Source: a virus
IMG/VR virus record: IMGVR_UViG_3300042539_001365
Coordinates: 1 to 43,443 of that record
Length of the DNA: 43,443 nt
Strand: one strand, 5' to 3'
This document shows, piece after piece, positions 32,056 through 39,549 of the stretch (positions are counted from its first letter, which is position 1; each line of letters begins with the position of its first letter). Under the pieces are notes generated by a model, which was not told where the DNA came from, ran no database searches, and was given only the letters and a program-made list of their open reading frames with translations. The position numbers and the translations under genes are program-made.

Positions 32056-32087
32056 ACCGGCCCACCGTAGCCCCCCGCGCGTAGGCT
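32053..32087 (+). promoter_or_regulatory. Late intergenic motif, copy 5
   Basis: TAGACC (starting with the stop codon), 23 bases, TAGGCT, then 18 bases including GGAGG to the GTG at 32106. Confidence 0.5.
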
Positions 32088-32105
32088 GAACGCGGAGGCG
32101 CTGGC

Positions 32106-32336
32106 GTGATTTCGCGTTGGAACCATTGGCGCCGCGGAGGCGCTGACGGGCGCGAAGCGATCGCCGCTGCCGGCGAATCGCAATCGGCAGTCAGCGACTA
32201 CACGGTATCGCATAACTGTTGGGGCAAGATCACAAGCCGCCCGCGGCTGACGCGGAGCGACCTTGAATATCTGGCCTGGAAACTGGGCTGCACGGTCGAG
32301 GCTGTTAAGCGGGCAATCGCGGAAGGGCTGTTGTAA
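32106..32336 (+). CDS. Small HTH-like protein, GTG start
   Basis: 76 residues. RLTRSDLEYLAWKLGCTVEAVKRAIAEG resembles DUF3606-type small helical proteins, with helices spaced like a helix-turn-helix. GGAGG precedes the GTG, and its stop overlaps the next ATG (TAATG). Confidence 0.55.
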   Translation: MISRWNHWRRGGADGREAIAAAGESQSAVSDYTVSHNCWGKITSRPRLTRSDLEYLAWKLGCTVEAVKRAIAEGLL

Positions 32337-32845
32337 TGGCGGATTCCACAAGCGACGTTTTCAGCGGATCGATTGCTACGCGGATGCAATGGGCGCGGGT
32401 CGATACGCAGGAAAACGGATCGATCACCAATCGAAACGTAGTCAGCGCGACCTACTCCATCGGTGACGGTTCCGGCACGGGCGCGGCCGATGTGGTCTGG
32501 GCCGATAGCCGCACGATCCCCGCAGAGTCGATTGACGCCATCGATCTGTTGTCGCTGACGCAAACGACGCTCGGCGTGTCCGTGCCTTGCACGATTCGGC
32601 AACTCCGCGCGGTGCGCATCGTCAACGCGGAAACGGAGCCGGGAATGTCGATCCGCGTGGGCGCCGACGCGACCGGCGAAACCTACGCATTCGAAGTTGG
32701 CCCAGGCTCCGAAATGCTGTCGATCAATAACGCGGACGCATGGCCGGTTGACGCGGCAAATAGCGTGCTGCGGATCGCGAACATCAATACCGATCCGGTT
32801 TCGTATTCGATCGTGCTGATCGGAACATCGGTCGAAGCGGAGTAG
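32336..32845 (+). CDS. Beta-rich structural protein, paralogue 1
   Basis: 169 residues. Contains SATYSIGDGSGTGAADVVWADSRTIPAESIDAIDLLSL and ends with a strand (YSIVLIGTS). The next gene has the same plan. Such proteins may decorate the virion surface or tail. No family recognised. Confidence 0.55.
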   Translation: MADSTSDVFSGSIATRMQWARVDTQENGSITNRNVVSATYSIGDGSGTGAADVVWADSRTIPAESIDAIDLLSLTQTTLGVSVPCTIRQLRAVRIVNAETEPGMSIRVGADATGETYAFEVGPGSEMLSINNADAWPVDAANSVLRIANINTDPVSYSIVLIGTSVEAE

Positions 32846-32851
32846 CCCCGT

Positions 32852-33352
32852 ATGCCGTCCACGTTTTCGCTGTCGGGCTTGCTGCGATTGGTGCCGCGGT
32901 GGGTTGACGATCTGACCGCAACCGCCGTTACCGATACGGCAACCGTGGTGCAATCGATCGCGCTTACGCATGGCAGCGCCGCAGGGCAGGCGAATGCCTA
33001 TTGGCGCGATCTGGTCGCGATCCCGGCCGGCGATTCGGTCACGCTGGATTTATACGCGCTGCCTATGGTCGCGTTCGGCGGAACGGGTACGGTCGCGCTG
33101 TGGAAAGTCAAAATGCTCGCGGTGATCAACCGTTCCGCAGCCGCCGCGGTTTCGTTTGGCGAAGCGGACGCGGATCGCTGGGCCGGCTATAGCGCCGGGG
33201 CTATCGCGCTGCCGGCCGGCGCCACGCTGTTCGCGCTGGATGCCGCGAGCGGCTACACGGTCAGCGGTTCGTCGCGAAAAGTTGTAATCGAAAACCTTTC
33301 CACAACCGCTGCCGCGTCCGTGGATATCTATATAGCGGGAGTCTTAGATTGA
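32852..33352 (+). CDS. Beta-rich structural protein, paralogue 2
   Basis: 166 residues. QSIALTHGSAAGQANAYWRDLVAIPAGDSVTLDLYAL parallels paralogue 1 in order and length, and the end VDIYIAGVLD matches its final strand. This points to tandem duplication and divergence. Its stop overlaps the TTG start of the next gene. Confidence 0.55.
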   Translation: MPSTFSLSGLLRLVPRWVDDLTATAVTDTATVVQSIALTHGSAAGQANAYWRDLVAIPAGDSVTLDLYALPMVAFGGTGTVALWKVKMLAVINRSAAAAVSFGEADADRWAGYSAGAIALPAGATLFALDAASGYTVSGSSRKVVIENLSTTAAASVDIYIAGVLD

Positions 33353-33720
33353 TTAGCGAAGCCCCCACCACCGCAGCCCGCGACCAATTGGGATTCGAAG
33401 ACAAGTTGGGCGCGTTCCTCGCTATTGCGAGGCTCAAGGCTTACGGTGGAATCACCGTCGCGGAGTTCGGGGAATTACTCATCGCGGCTATGCGGATGGC
33501 GATTGCCGCCGTCGATGCGCTGCCGTCAGACGGCGCCGCGAAAAAGGCAATGGTAATCGCCGCCGTTGGCGTGGTCTTCGATTCGCTTGCTGATTACGCG
33601 GTGCCGGCGCTCGCTTATCCGTTTTGGATCGTGGCGCGGCCTGCCGTGCGGTCGCTGGTGCTGATGTTTGCGGCCGGCGCCATCGAATCCCTGTTGCCGC
33701 TGGTGAGGCTCGCGAAATGA
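33349..33720 (+). CDS. Membrane protein, holin candidate
   Basis: 123 residues from a TTG start that overlaps the previous stop, with GGGAG upstream. The C-terminal 60 residues are strongly hydrophobic (AMVIAAVGVVF, YAVPALAYPFWIVA, SLVLMFAAGAIESLL), enough for two or three membrane helices. Its place before the membrane-anchored protease suggests a holin. No family recognised. Confidence 0.5.
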   Translation: MISEAPTTAARDQLGFEDKLGAFLAIARLKAYGGITVAEFGELLIAAMRMAIAAVDALPSDGAAKKAMVIAAVGVVFDSLADYAVPALAYPFWIVARPAVRSLVLMFAAGAIESLLPLVRLAK

Positions 33721-33962
33721 CGATTGCTCTAGCCCTTGCTGCGGCTGCCGTGGCGCTGTGGCCGATGCGGGCTGCCGCGCTGCCGTTCCGGCTGCCCGCC
33801 CCGGTTGTCCCCTCGCCGGCGCACGCCGGCTACGCAGACGCAATCCAAGCGCTTTCCGTTGTGCGCGGGCGGTTGCTGGCTACCGAATTGCTGGGGGACA
33901 AGGAGCGCTCCGCCGTCGATGCGTTGACGCTGGCGCTGGTCAACGGGAGTGATCGCGTATGA
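33717..33962 (+). CDS. Small protein with N-terminal membrane or signal helix
   Basis: 81 residues, ATGA overlap. MTIALALAAAAVALWPMRAAALPF is a signal peptide or membrane anchor with a possible cleavage after AAA. The remainder is a soluble helix. Part of the lysis-like cassette; a spanin-like role is possible but unproved. Confidence 0.55.
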   Translation: MTIALALAAAAVALWPMRAAALPFRLPAPVVPSPAHAGYADAIQALSVVRGRLLATELLGDKERSAVDALTLALVNGSDRV

Positions 33963-34420
33963 ACGCACGCACGCGGTACATTCTCGCGCTCGCGCTCGCG
34001 GCCGGCGCGTTGCTTTCGTATCTGTCGAATGCCGGCAGCCGCGCTCCCACGCCGGCGCCGCTGCCGGAAAACGATGTGCAGTTGCGCGGGCGATTCATCG
34101 GCCCCACCGCCAGCGCAGACGCGGCTACGCTGTCGGCGCTGACCGACGAACTGGGGGCGGTGGTCGAATATGACGGGATGCAACCGGAACCGCGGTTGCG
34201 GACGGGGGCCGCGCTGGACGATCTGCGGATGTGCGCCCGCGAAATCCGCCTTCGCGGCGATTCGCTCGGCGCGCGGCAGCCGAAGGTGCGAGCGGAAATC
34301 GATCGGTACATGACCGACACGCTGGGAACCGATGGCGGGCCAATCACGCCAGAGCAGCGGGCGCAATGGGTAGCCGCGTTCCGCACGATCGCGAGGGCTG
34401 CGGCCGATGCGGCGCGATAG
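33959..34420 (+). CDS. Membrane-anchored periplasmic-type protein
   Basis: 153 residues, ATGA overlap. Basic N-terminus and a single helix (YILALALAAGALLSYLS), then a Pro/Ala linker and a soluble helical domain. Architecture would suit an inner-membrane spanin subunit or lysis accessory factor. It overlaps the protease gene by 14 bases. Confidence 0.55.
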   Translation: MNARTRYILALALAAGALLSYLSNAGSRAPTPAPLPENDVQLRGRFIGPTASADAATLSALTDELGAVVEYDGMQPEPRLRTGAALDDLRMCAREIRLRGDSLGARQPKVRAEIDRYMTDTLGTDGGPITPEQRAQWVAAFRTIARAAADAAR

Positions 34421-35519
34421 TCAGCGAGTAGATTGGCTGTTGATTGGCGTTGCCATTGCTGGCATCGCGTGCGCGCTGTTTGCCGCAGCGATGATGCGGC
34501 GGATCGAATCTACGATCGACGGCAGGAACTTCGGCTACACGCCAAACCCCGAAGCCACGCGGCAATTTCTCGCGGAACTTGATAAGCCGCGGTTCGCGCA
34601 GGCCGGCGCCGAAGTTGTCGCGAAGGCGCAAGGCAAAGACGCTTTTCTGTGGCGCTTCGCGGACAAAGCGCACCGCGAAGTATACGGGCAGCCGTTCGGC
34701 CCCTGGAAACAGGGAATCGGGGACTGTGTTTCGATGGGCTGGGCTATGGGGTCATTCGTAGGCCAAAGCGTAGACCATGCGCTCGGCCGGCTTCCGGCCC
34801 CGCCGTTGCTGGTCGCAACGGAAGCGATCTATGGGGGAAGCCGTTGCGAATCGCGCGGCATCACATACGCCGGCTATTCGGATGGATCGTACGGGGCCGC
34901 GGCGGCGCGGTGGTGCGCCGGCATGAAATCGGGGATCGGCGGGATTCTCTATCGTCAGGACTACGGCAACGGCGCCGATCTTCGCGTGTACGATCCTGCC
35001 CGCGCGAAAGAATGGGGCGCGTATGGCTGCGGCGGAAAGAATGACGCCGGCCGGCTCGACAAACTCGCGAACGAACACCGCGCGCGAAACGTTGCCTTGA
35101 TTGAAACCGTCGAGCAATGCGCGGCCAGTTTGGAGTCTGGGTTTCCTGTGGTGATCTGTTGCGGGTTGTCCTTCTCCACGACACGCGACGAGGACGGTTT
35201 CGCGAAGCGCACGCCGCAGGGCTGGGCGCATTGTCAATGCGCGATAGCGGTTCGCTACGCAAAGAATGCCGCCGGCACGATGCGGAACCCGCGCGACGGA
35301 ATCCTAATTATCAATTCGTGGGGTTCGAACTGGCAGGGCGGCGGCAAGAATCCAGCCGATCAACCGGACGGCTCATATTGGATCACGTTCGAAGATGCGC
35401 AACGCGCGTTGAGTGAGGGCGATAGTTTCTCGATTGCTGGCGTCGATGGTTTCCGGTTCCGCGAACTAGATCACGGCGGCTGGGTGCAGCCGCCCATCGA
35501 AACAATTTCCAATCGCTAG
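34407..35519 (+). CDS. Membrane-anchored papain-like cysteine protease
   Basis: 370 residues. A signal-anchor helix (residues 10-30) leads into a C1-type protease: catalytic Cys107 in QGIGDCVSMG with Gln102 before it, His275 in GWAHCQCA, and Asn303 in INSWGSNW. Extra cysteines (147, 170, 208, 251, 252, 277) may form disulfides. Lying in the lysis-like region, it could act as the cell-wall or envelope-degrading enzyme, or process virion proteins. No muramidase or amidase was recognised in the genome, which favours the lysis idea. Confidence 0.8.
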   Translation: MRRDSQRVDWLLIGVAIAGIACALFAAAMMRRIESTIDGRNFGYTPNPEATRQFLAELDKPRFAQAGAEVVAKAQGKDAFLWRFADKAHREVYGQPFGPWKQGIGDCVSMGWAMGSFVGQSVDHALGRLPAPPLLVATEAIYGGSRCESRGITYAGYSDGSYGAAAARWCAGMKSGIGGILYRQDYGNGADLRVYDPARAKEWGAYGCGGKNDAGRLDKLANEHRARNVALIETVEQCAASLESGFPVVICCGLSFSTTRDEDGFAKRTPQGWAHCQCAIAVRYAKNAAGTMRNPRDGILIINSWGSNWQGGGKNPADQPDGSYWITFEDAQRALSEGDSFSIAGVDGFRFRELDHGGWVQPPIETISNR

Positions 35520-35526
35520 GGGTTTC

Positions 35527-35790
35527 ATGGTTACGATTAAGCCGCGCACGCTCGCGCTCATCTGCGCCGTCTGTCTCGCTGTCGGTTGGTGGCACTCGTC
35601 GCCGCCGAAGCCCGCGCCGCTGGCCGATCGGCCATTCCTCAAGGCGCTTGCGCGGCTCGCGAAAACCGGGCTTTGGATCATGCTTGCCGCGGAGCAACCG
35701 CCGCAGGATGACGGGCAGCCGGCGCAATTCGTTCACGCGCGGGCGCGGCCGGATGATGTGCGAACCGTTCGCCACGGGGAAGGATGGTAA
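35527..35790 (+). CDS. Small membrane-anchored protein
   Basis: 87 residues, with AGGGG before the ATG. N-terminal helix LALICAVCLAVGWW followed by a Pro-rich stretch and a soluble helix. Part of the lysis-like cassette; function unknown. Confidence 0.55.
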   Translation: MVTIKPRTLALICAVCLAVGWWHSSPPKPAPLADRPFLKALARLAKTGLWIMLAAEQPPQDDGQPAQFVHARARPDDVRTVRHGEGW

Positions 35791-36131
35791 TCATGCTGGC
35801 GCTATGGCGGTGGCTGACCGCGTTTCTGGTCTGGCTGTCCTCTGATCCGGCCGCGATCGATGCCGAAGCCCCAAAGGCTGCCGCCGCGTGCGCCGCTGCC
35901 TATGCGGCCTTTGCGGTCGAGGCCGCGCCCAATCCGGCCCCGGCCCCGCCGACCCCCTCCAAATGCTGCCAGGATTGCGCAGGAACGGGGGTTATCCGGC
36001 ATGGGGATGGACACACCACCCCCTGCCCTTGCCCGCCTAATTGCAAATGCAAGGCCGGCAAAACGAACTGCCCCGGCGGCAACTGCGCCCCGGCCGCATC
36101 CCCCGCGCCTGCGAAGCCGGCCAGCCATTGA
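35784..36131 (+). CDS. Membrane protein with DnaJ-type zinc-finger-like Cys cluster
   Basis: 115 residues. An N-terminal membrane helix (MLALWRWLTAFLVWLSS), an Ala/Pro-rich linker, then CCQDCAGTGVIRHGDG ... CPCPPNCKCKAGKTNCPGGNC. The CxxCxGxG element is the DnaJ zinc-finger repeat. It may bind zinc at the membrane. It overlaps the previous gene by seven bases. Confidence 0.6.
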   Translation: MVIMLALWRWLTAFLVWLSSDPAAIDAEAPKAAAACAAAYAAFAVEAAPNPAPAPPTPSKCCQDCAGTGVIRHGDGHTTPCPCPPNCKCKAGKTNCPGGNCAPAASPAPAKPASH

Positions 36132-36145
36132 CGCGGGAGGCTCCG

Positions 36146-36535
36146 GTGGGGGATGCGGCGGGGGTGCTAATCGGGCAACTGCAAGAGGAAGTTCGCGCCC
36201 GCATCGGCGCGCCGGCGGATGCGCTCGCGCATACCACCGATGTCATGGTGCAAGAGTGCCTACGCTGGTTTCCGATCGCACAAATGACCGTGCTAGCAAA
36301 AAAGCCGGAACCGCCGCGGGCTGGCGCCGATACGGTGGCGACGATTGCCGTTCTCACGGCGCGATGCCGCGAGCAACTAGAAGCGCGGTGGGGCGCGAAA
36401 CCGGCCACCGTGCGGGCAATTGATTTGCTGATGAAAGCGGTGGTGGTCGAGGTTTGCAACCTATGGTTTGGCAGCAAGGAAGCCCGCCACGCCATTTGCC
36501 AATGCGTTGCCGCCGTTAGAGCGCCATCGCGATGA
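36146..36535 (+). CDS. Hypothetical protein, last gene of the late block
   Basis: 129 residues from the GTG at 36146 with GGGAGG five bases upstream; a TTG at 36128 overlapping the previous stop is an alternative. All-helical with three cysteines near the end (VCNLWFGSKEARHAICQCV). Converges on the minus-strand cluster with a 20-base overlap. Confidence 0.55.
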   Translation: MGDAAGVLIGQLQEEVRARIGAPADALAHTTDVMVQECLRWFPIAQMTVLAKKPEPPRAGADTVATIAVLTARCREQLEARWGAKPATVRAIDLLMKAVVVEVCNLWFGSKEARHAICQCVAAVRAPSR

Positions 36536-36647
36536 TTGCGGAAATCGCATCGTGAACCGCCCGCGCGAGCGGCGAATCGGCGCCTAGTTCCTGCCCGATC
36601 TTGACCAGCAGCAGCGCCCGCAATGCCGCGTCAACGTGGCTTTTCAT
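36516..36647 (-). CDS. Very small helical protein
   Basis: 43 residues (starts MKSHVDAALRALLLVKIG). Starts with ATGA overlapping the previous gene's stop, so it is translationally coupled. Last gene of the PA unit. Its 3' end overlaps the convergent gene. Function unknown. Confidence 0.5.
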   Translation of the reverse strand: MKSHVDAALRALLLVKIGQELGADSPLARAVHDAISAIIAMAL

Positions 36648-36853
36648 GGCTGCCCGTCCTTTCCGATCCAGCCATCGCGCACGGGATCGGCGGTTTCGGC
36701 TTCCTCGCTATCCTCGCAGGCTTCCGCGCGGGCGGCATCAAAAGCCGCCGCGTCTGCATAGCAACGGTCGAGGTTGTCGGCCCACGCTAGCAGCATGGCG
36801 GCAAATGCCGGCGATTCCCAGCGGTCGAATAGTTGCGGCTTTCGGTTAGCCAT
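36644..36853 (-). CDS. Small acidic protein
   Basis: 69 residues. MANRKPQLFDRWESPAFAAMLLAWADNLD, then a strongly acidic stretch (EACEDSEEAETADPVRD). Overlaps its neighbours at both ends. An acidic early phage protein of this size could be a DNA mimic or an inhibitor of a host enzyme, which is speculation. Confidence 0.6.
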   Translation of the reverse strand: MANRKPQLFDRWESPAFAAMLLAWADNLDRCYADAAAFDAARAEACEDSEEAETADPVRDGWIGKDGQP

Positions 36854-37061
36854 TGCCGGCCCCCTCGCAATGCTGCGGAAAGTTCGCGCGGATCGCGGCC
36901 AGCACATCGGCACGCCATGCGCCGATCGTCGCGAGCAATCGCGGCAGTTCGTCCACGTTGCAGCGCCGAAGGCAATCGCTAGCGATTGCGGACGCAAGCC
37001 ACGCGGCATCCGCGCGGGCTAGGTTGGGATTCGTCATTAGATCGGCCAGCAGTTGCGGCAT
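36846..37061 (-). CDS. Small helical protein
   Basis: 71 residues with AAGGGGGGG upstream of the ATG. Starts MPQLLADLMTNPNLARADAAW, with a mid-protein cysteine pair (SDCLRRCNVD). Second gene of the PA unit, directly after the intercistronic hairpin. Confidence 0.6.
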   Translation of the reverse strand: MPQLLADLMTNPNLARADAAWLASAIASDCLRRCNVDELPRLLATIGAWRADVLAAIRANFPQHCEGAGNG

Positions 37062-37076
37062 TGGTAGCCCCCCCTT

Positions 37077-37100
37077 CCCCGGCGGCGGATGCCGCCGGGG
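37077..37100 (-). other. Intercistronic hairpin 1
   Basis: A perfect 10-bp stem (37077-37086 with 37091-37100) with a 4-base loop, 15 bases before the next start codon. No T-run, so it is more likely an mRNA-processing or stability element than a terminator. Confidence 0.55.
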
Positions 37101-37111
37101 GCGGTTGTCGG

Positions 37112-37456
37112 TTAGTCGCGGGAAAGGATTCCGTAGATGGTGCGAACGGCGGCCGCGCTCACGCCGGAAAGGTTCATCGTGAAACAACCGTGCAGGATCG
37201 CGGAGTAGCCGCCCACGCCGCTGCCGTCCGTTCCCCACATGGAACCGCCGCGGGCCGGCAGCCGCGAGAGAAGATCGTAATATTCGCCGTCGAGGGCGAC
37301 GAACGCGGCGTTATCGCCGGGGGCGAAATGCTTGGTGATGGTCACGACGCGGGTTTCCTCATCGGCGCGAACCGTCCAGCCTTGACGCTGGCAAGCGTTC
37401 AGAAACTCCAGGGCGGCAACCTTCGGGCTGGTCTTGGTCTTGGTGGCGGTCTTCAT
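37112..37456 (-). CDS. Small regulon protein of the PA unit
   Basis: 114 residues from the ATG at 37456 with GAAGGAACC upstream; an in-frame ATG at 37507 lies too close to the promoter. Basic N-terminus (KTATKTKTSPK), then an alpha-beta region (FLNACQRQGWTVRADEETRVVTITKHF) and a Gly-rich region. No family recognised. First gene behind promoter PA. Confidence 0.65.
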   Translation of the reverse strand: MKTATKTKTSPKVAALEFLNACQRQGWTVRADEETRVVTITKHFAPGDNAAFVALDGEYYDLLSRLPARGGSMWGTDGSGVGGYSAILHGCFTMNLSGVSAAAVRTIYGILSRD

Positions 37457-37513
37457 GGCTTTGGTTCCTTCGGAAATCCTGCCGCGAGTCTCATTTGCTC
37501 GCGTCATGTTCCC

Positions 37514-37541
37514 AGTATATAGCCGATCGGCAATAGGTCAA
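37514..37541 (-). promoter_or_regulatory. Operator-containing promoter PA
   Basis: Reads TTGACC, 16 bases, TATACT on the minus strand; the palindrome GCCGATCGGC is at 37522-37531 in the spacer. The leader forms GCGAG/CTCGC (37484-37502), the same hairpin as behind PC, before GGAAGGAACC. An A-tract lies upstream of the -35. Confidence 0.8.
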
Positions 37542-37626
37542 GCGGCAATCCAGATTTTTTTTGGAACCGTGATTTTCGCGGGCGAAACCGGGGGTTTCGG
37601 CCGGCAGCCGGCCGGGGGCCGGGAAC

Positions 37627-37655
37627 CCCCCGCCGGCCACCGCGGCCGGCGGGGG
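37627..37655 (-). terminator. Strong GC hairpin after the PB unit
   Basis: 12-bp perfect stem (37627-37638 with 37644-37655) with a pentaloop just after the stop at 37665. A second hairpin CGAAACC/GGTTTCG lies at 37583-37599. They separate the PB unit from PA. Confidence 0.6.
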
Positions 37656-37664
37656 CGGCTGCCG

Positions 37665-38051
37665 TCAGCCGATCACCGGCATGGGGATTTCAACGTCTGC
37701 AAAGTTCGTGCGGTTGCCGTAGGTGAAAACCCGCACCACCCCGCGGAGAATATCAAACGGGTAGTTGTAGACCGTGCCGCGGTTGATTTCGTTGTAGCCG
37801 CCGCCGGCCGCGACGATCGCCCGGACGCGATCGCAATGCTTCGCAAACTGGGTCAGATACTTTCCATCGGTCACGGTGCCACGCTCGCCGCGTGCCTTGC
37901 TGGCGCAAATCACGCCCCAGGCTTCGACCTCGCCGCGGTCGCCGTCCGCGTAGACCGGCTGAACGTAGACGCGGCGCTTCGGGCAGTTCGCGCCGCAATG
38001 CTCGCACTTGCCTTCTTCAGCCATCCCGCGAACCACATAATTCGTTGCCAT
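37665..38051 (-). CDS. Zinc-finger-like small protein of the PB unit
   Basis: 128 residues with AAAAGGAAACC before the ATG. CEHCGANC near residue 16 is a likely metal site, with later Cys110-type positions (ICAS, KHCD). The body is beta-rich (VYVQPVYADGDRGEVEAWGVI). No family recognised. Sole gene of its unit. Confidence 0.65.
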   Translation of the reverse strand: MATNYVVRGMAEEGKCEHCGANCPKRRVYVQPVYADGDRGEVEAWGVICASKARGERGTVTDGKYLTQFAKHCDRVRAIVAAGGGYNEINRGTVYNYPFDILRGVVRVFTYGNRTNFADVEIPMPVIG

Positions 38052-38103
38052 TGCTAGGTTTCCTTTTCTTTTGGGTTCCGCGGTTCCTCACCGCGTTGGA
38101 TAC

Positions 38104-38132
38104 ACTATAGCCGATCGGCAATATCAGGACAA
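38104..38132 (-). promoter_or_regulatory. Operator-containing promoter PB
   Basis: Minus strand TTGTCC, 17 bases, TATAGT, with GCCGATCGGC at 38110-38119 against the -10. The leader hairpin GCGGT/ACCGC (38080-38094) has the loop GAGGA, an AGGA motif suited to CsrA. AAAAAATAATT lies upstream. Confidence 0.8.
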
Positions 38133-38181
38133 GCCCTTGAGCCGAATTATTTTTTGGGCTGTTTTCCGCGGGGAAAACGGT

Positions 38182-38202
38182 GGCTGCCGGATTGCGGCAG
38201 CC
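38182..38202 (-). terminator. Terminator hairpin after the PC unit
   Basis: 8-bp perfect stem (38182-38189 with 38195-38202), followed on the minus strand by ACCGTTTTCC. A further hairpin GTTTTCC/GGAAAAC lies at 38161-38178. Confidence 0.6.
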
Positions 38203-38217
38203 CCCCGGCCGGGGCGG

Positions 38218-38502
38218 CTACTTATCGTTGCCGGAACAAATCCGCGCCGTTTCCTGCGCGGTGGCATGGACTAGCCGCGCCTGTAGTTTGGCATTGAGCG
38301 CGAGCAGTTCGGAAATCGTTGATAGGTTAAGTTCGATCGCCTTTTCGCAGGCTTGCGAATCGTGTTCAAAAATGCGCTTGCCGTTTGCGTCTTGCTGGCT
38401 ATCGATCACATAGTAACGGCCACGAAAAGCATCGTGGAAAACCTCAAAAGTTTTCCGTTCGGCTGCGGCGGCGATTTCGTTTTTGCTTGCGGCGCGTCCC
38501 AT
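38218..38502 (-). CDS. Small regulon protein
   Basis: 94 residues, AGGAAA before the ATG. GRAASKNEIAAAAERKTFEVFHDAFRGRYYVIDSQQDANGKRIF then a helical, coiled-coil-like C-terminus (NLSTISELLALNAKLQARL). Third gene of the PC unit. Function unknown. Confidence 0.65.
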   Translation of the reverse strand: MGRAASKNEIAAAAERKTFEVFHDAFRGRYYVIDSQQDANGKRIFEHDSQACEKAIELNLSTISELLALNAKLQARLVHATAQETARICSGNDK

Positions 38503-38542
38503 TGTTGTTTTCCTACTCGTTGAGCGTTGATAAGCGACCACC

Positions 38543-38567
38543 GCCCGCCGGCCCCGTGCCGGCGGGC
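38543..38567 (-). other. Intercistronic hairpin 2
   Basis: 10-bp perfect stem (38543-38552 with 38558-38567), pentaloop, between the second and third genes of the PC unit. Same design as the hairpins at 38908, 39550 and 40200. Confidence 0.6.
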
Positions 38568-38578
38568 TATCCTCTCGA

Positions 38579-38872
38579 CTACCAATCCCGGCGATCGGCC
38601 ACGCCATCGGCCACGCGATCCGCCCAGACCGTAGGCGACATGGAGTATCGGCCAAACGGGGCGAACGTTTCGCGCCCGTTGTATTCGCTGATCTTGCGGC
38701 GTTCAACCGTGGGGCCGCGGTCGCCTTCGTGGGCAATCCAAACGCTAGACGCGCTGCGGCGCACGATCGTGAAACGCCATATGCAATTGTGGTCGCCAGC
38801 GCTTCGCGTGTAGTAGGTTGTGCCAACGGCGAACTTAACGACGGCGGGGGCGGTTGCGGTTTCGGTGGTCAT
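38579..38872 (-). CDS. Small regulon protein, beta-rich
   Basis: 97 residues with GGAACCCCAGCA before the ATG, the shared start segment of this cluster. VGTTYYTRSAGDHNCIWRFTIVRRSASSVWIAHEGDRG suggests a small beta barrel. No family recognised. Second gene of the PC unit. Confidence 0.65.
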   Translation of the reverse strand: MTTETATAPAVVKFAVGTTYYTRSAGDHNCIWRFTIVRRSASSVWIAHEGDRGPTVERRKISEYNGRETFAPFGRYSMSPTVWADRVADGVADRRDW

Positions 38873-38907
38873 TGCTGGGGTTCCTGTTCTTTCCTGGGGT
38901 TGGGCTG

Positions 38908-38936
38908 CCCCCAGCCGGCAACGTGCCGGCTGGGGG
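38908..38936 (-). other. Intercistronic hairpin 3
   Basis: 12-bp perfect stem (38908-38919 with 38925-38936) with a pentaloop, between the first two genes of the PC unit. Confidence 0.6.
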
Positions 38937-38945
38937 TTGGTTTGG

Positions 38946-39125
38946 TTAGGCTGCGGTGATCGTCGCGATGATTCGGCCATCCAGCCGCACCTTGCAAACC
39001 CCGCCGATCCACTCGCCAATGTCGGCACGCCAGTTGACGCTAGGCCGATTCTGGATTTGCTGGCACGCAACGATGAAGTTGATTCCGCTTTCAACCGTTC
39101 CGTTTGCGAAGGTGATCCGATACAT
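38946..39125 (-). CDS. Small regulon protein
   Basis: 59 residues with AAAGGAACCCCAGCC before the ATG. YRITFANGTVESGINFIVACQQIQ then a beta pair (CKVRLDGRIIATITAA). First gene of the PC unit. Function unknown. Confidence 0.65.
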   Translation of the reverse strand: MYRITFANGTVESGINFIVACQQIQNRPSVNWRADIGEWIGGVCKVRLDGRIIATITAA

Positions 39126-39180
39126 GGCTGGGGTTCCTTTCGTTTCATTCCCGCGAGTCTCATTTGCTCGCGTTGGTTCT

Positions 39181-39209
39181 AGTATAGCCATTCGGCAATA
39201 TCGATACAA
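39181..39209 (-). promoter_or_regulatory. Operator-containing promoter PC
   Basis: Minus strand TTGTAT, 17 bases, TATACT, with a slightly degenerate palindrome GCCATTCGGC on the plus strand (39187-39196). The leader hairpin GCGAG/CTCGC at 39153-39171 is identical to that behind PA. The weaker operator may set a different response threshold. Confidence 0.75.
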
Positions 39210-39283
39210 GCCCTTGAGCGGAAAAATCTTTCGTGGGGTTTTCGGCCGGGAAACCGGGGGTTTGCCCCCGCGGCCCCCGGCCA

Positions 39284-39308
39284 CCCCCGGCCCGTCACGG
39301 GCTGGGGG
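39284..39308 (-). terminator. Hairpin at the end of the PD unit
   Basis: CCCCC and GCCCG pair with CGGGC and GGGGG around TCA, with one mismatch. It overlaps the last codons of the gene at 39295-39519 and precedes PC. Confidence 0.5.
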
Positions 39309-39519
39309 TGGGGGCTGCGGCTTTGGCATTGCGCTGGGCGGCTTCCCATGCGCGGTAGCGGGCTAGGTCGATTTCCAAAACCGCATCGCTCAAGCGCCGG
39401 CAGGAGCGGCATTGCCCGTCATTGATTGCAGGAACATACGTTCGGCTATGCTCGCCTCGCTCAATTCGAACGCCGCAATAAATCCAACTATTCGCGTCAA
39501 TCTTCGTTGCCTTCGCCAT
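39295..39519 (-). CDS. Small cysteine-containing regulon protein
   Basis: 74 residues with AAAAAGGAAAATC before the ATG. CGVRIERGEHSRTYVPAINDGQCRSCRRL could bind a metal through three cysteines and a His. C-terminal Ala/Pro tail. Second gene of the PD unit. Confidence 0.6.
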   Translation of the reverse strand: MAKATKIDANSWIYCGVRIERGEHSRTYVPAINDGQCRSCRRLSDAVLEIDLARYRAWEAAQRNAKAAAPTPSP

Positions 39520-39549
39520 TGTGATTTTCCTTTTTGCTTGTGGTCGATT

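Noticed and set aside
35623-35640. GGCCGATCGGCC as a further operator
   Set aside because: Lies in coding sequence of a lysis-region gene without flanking AT bases or promoter elements.
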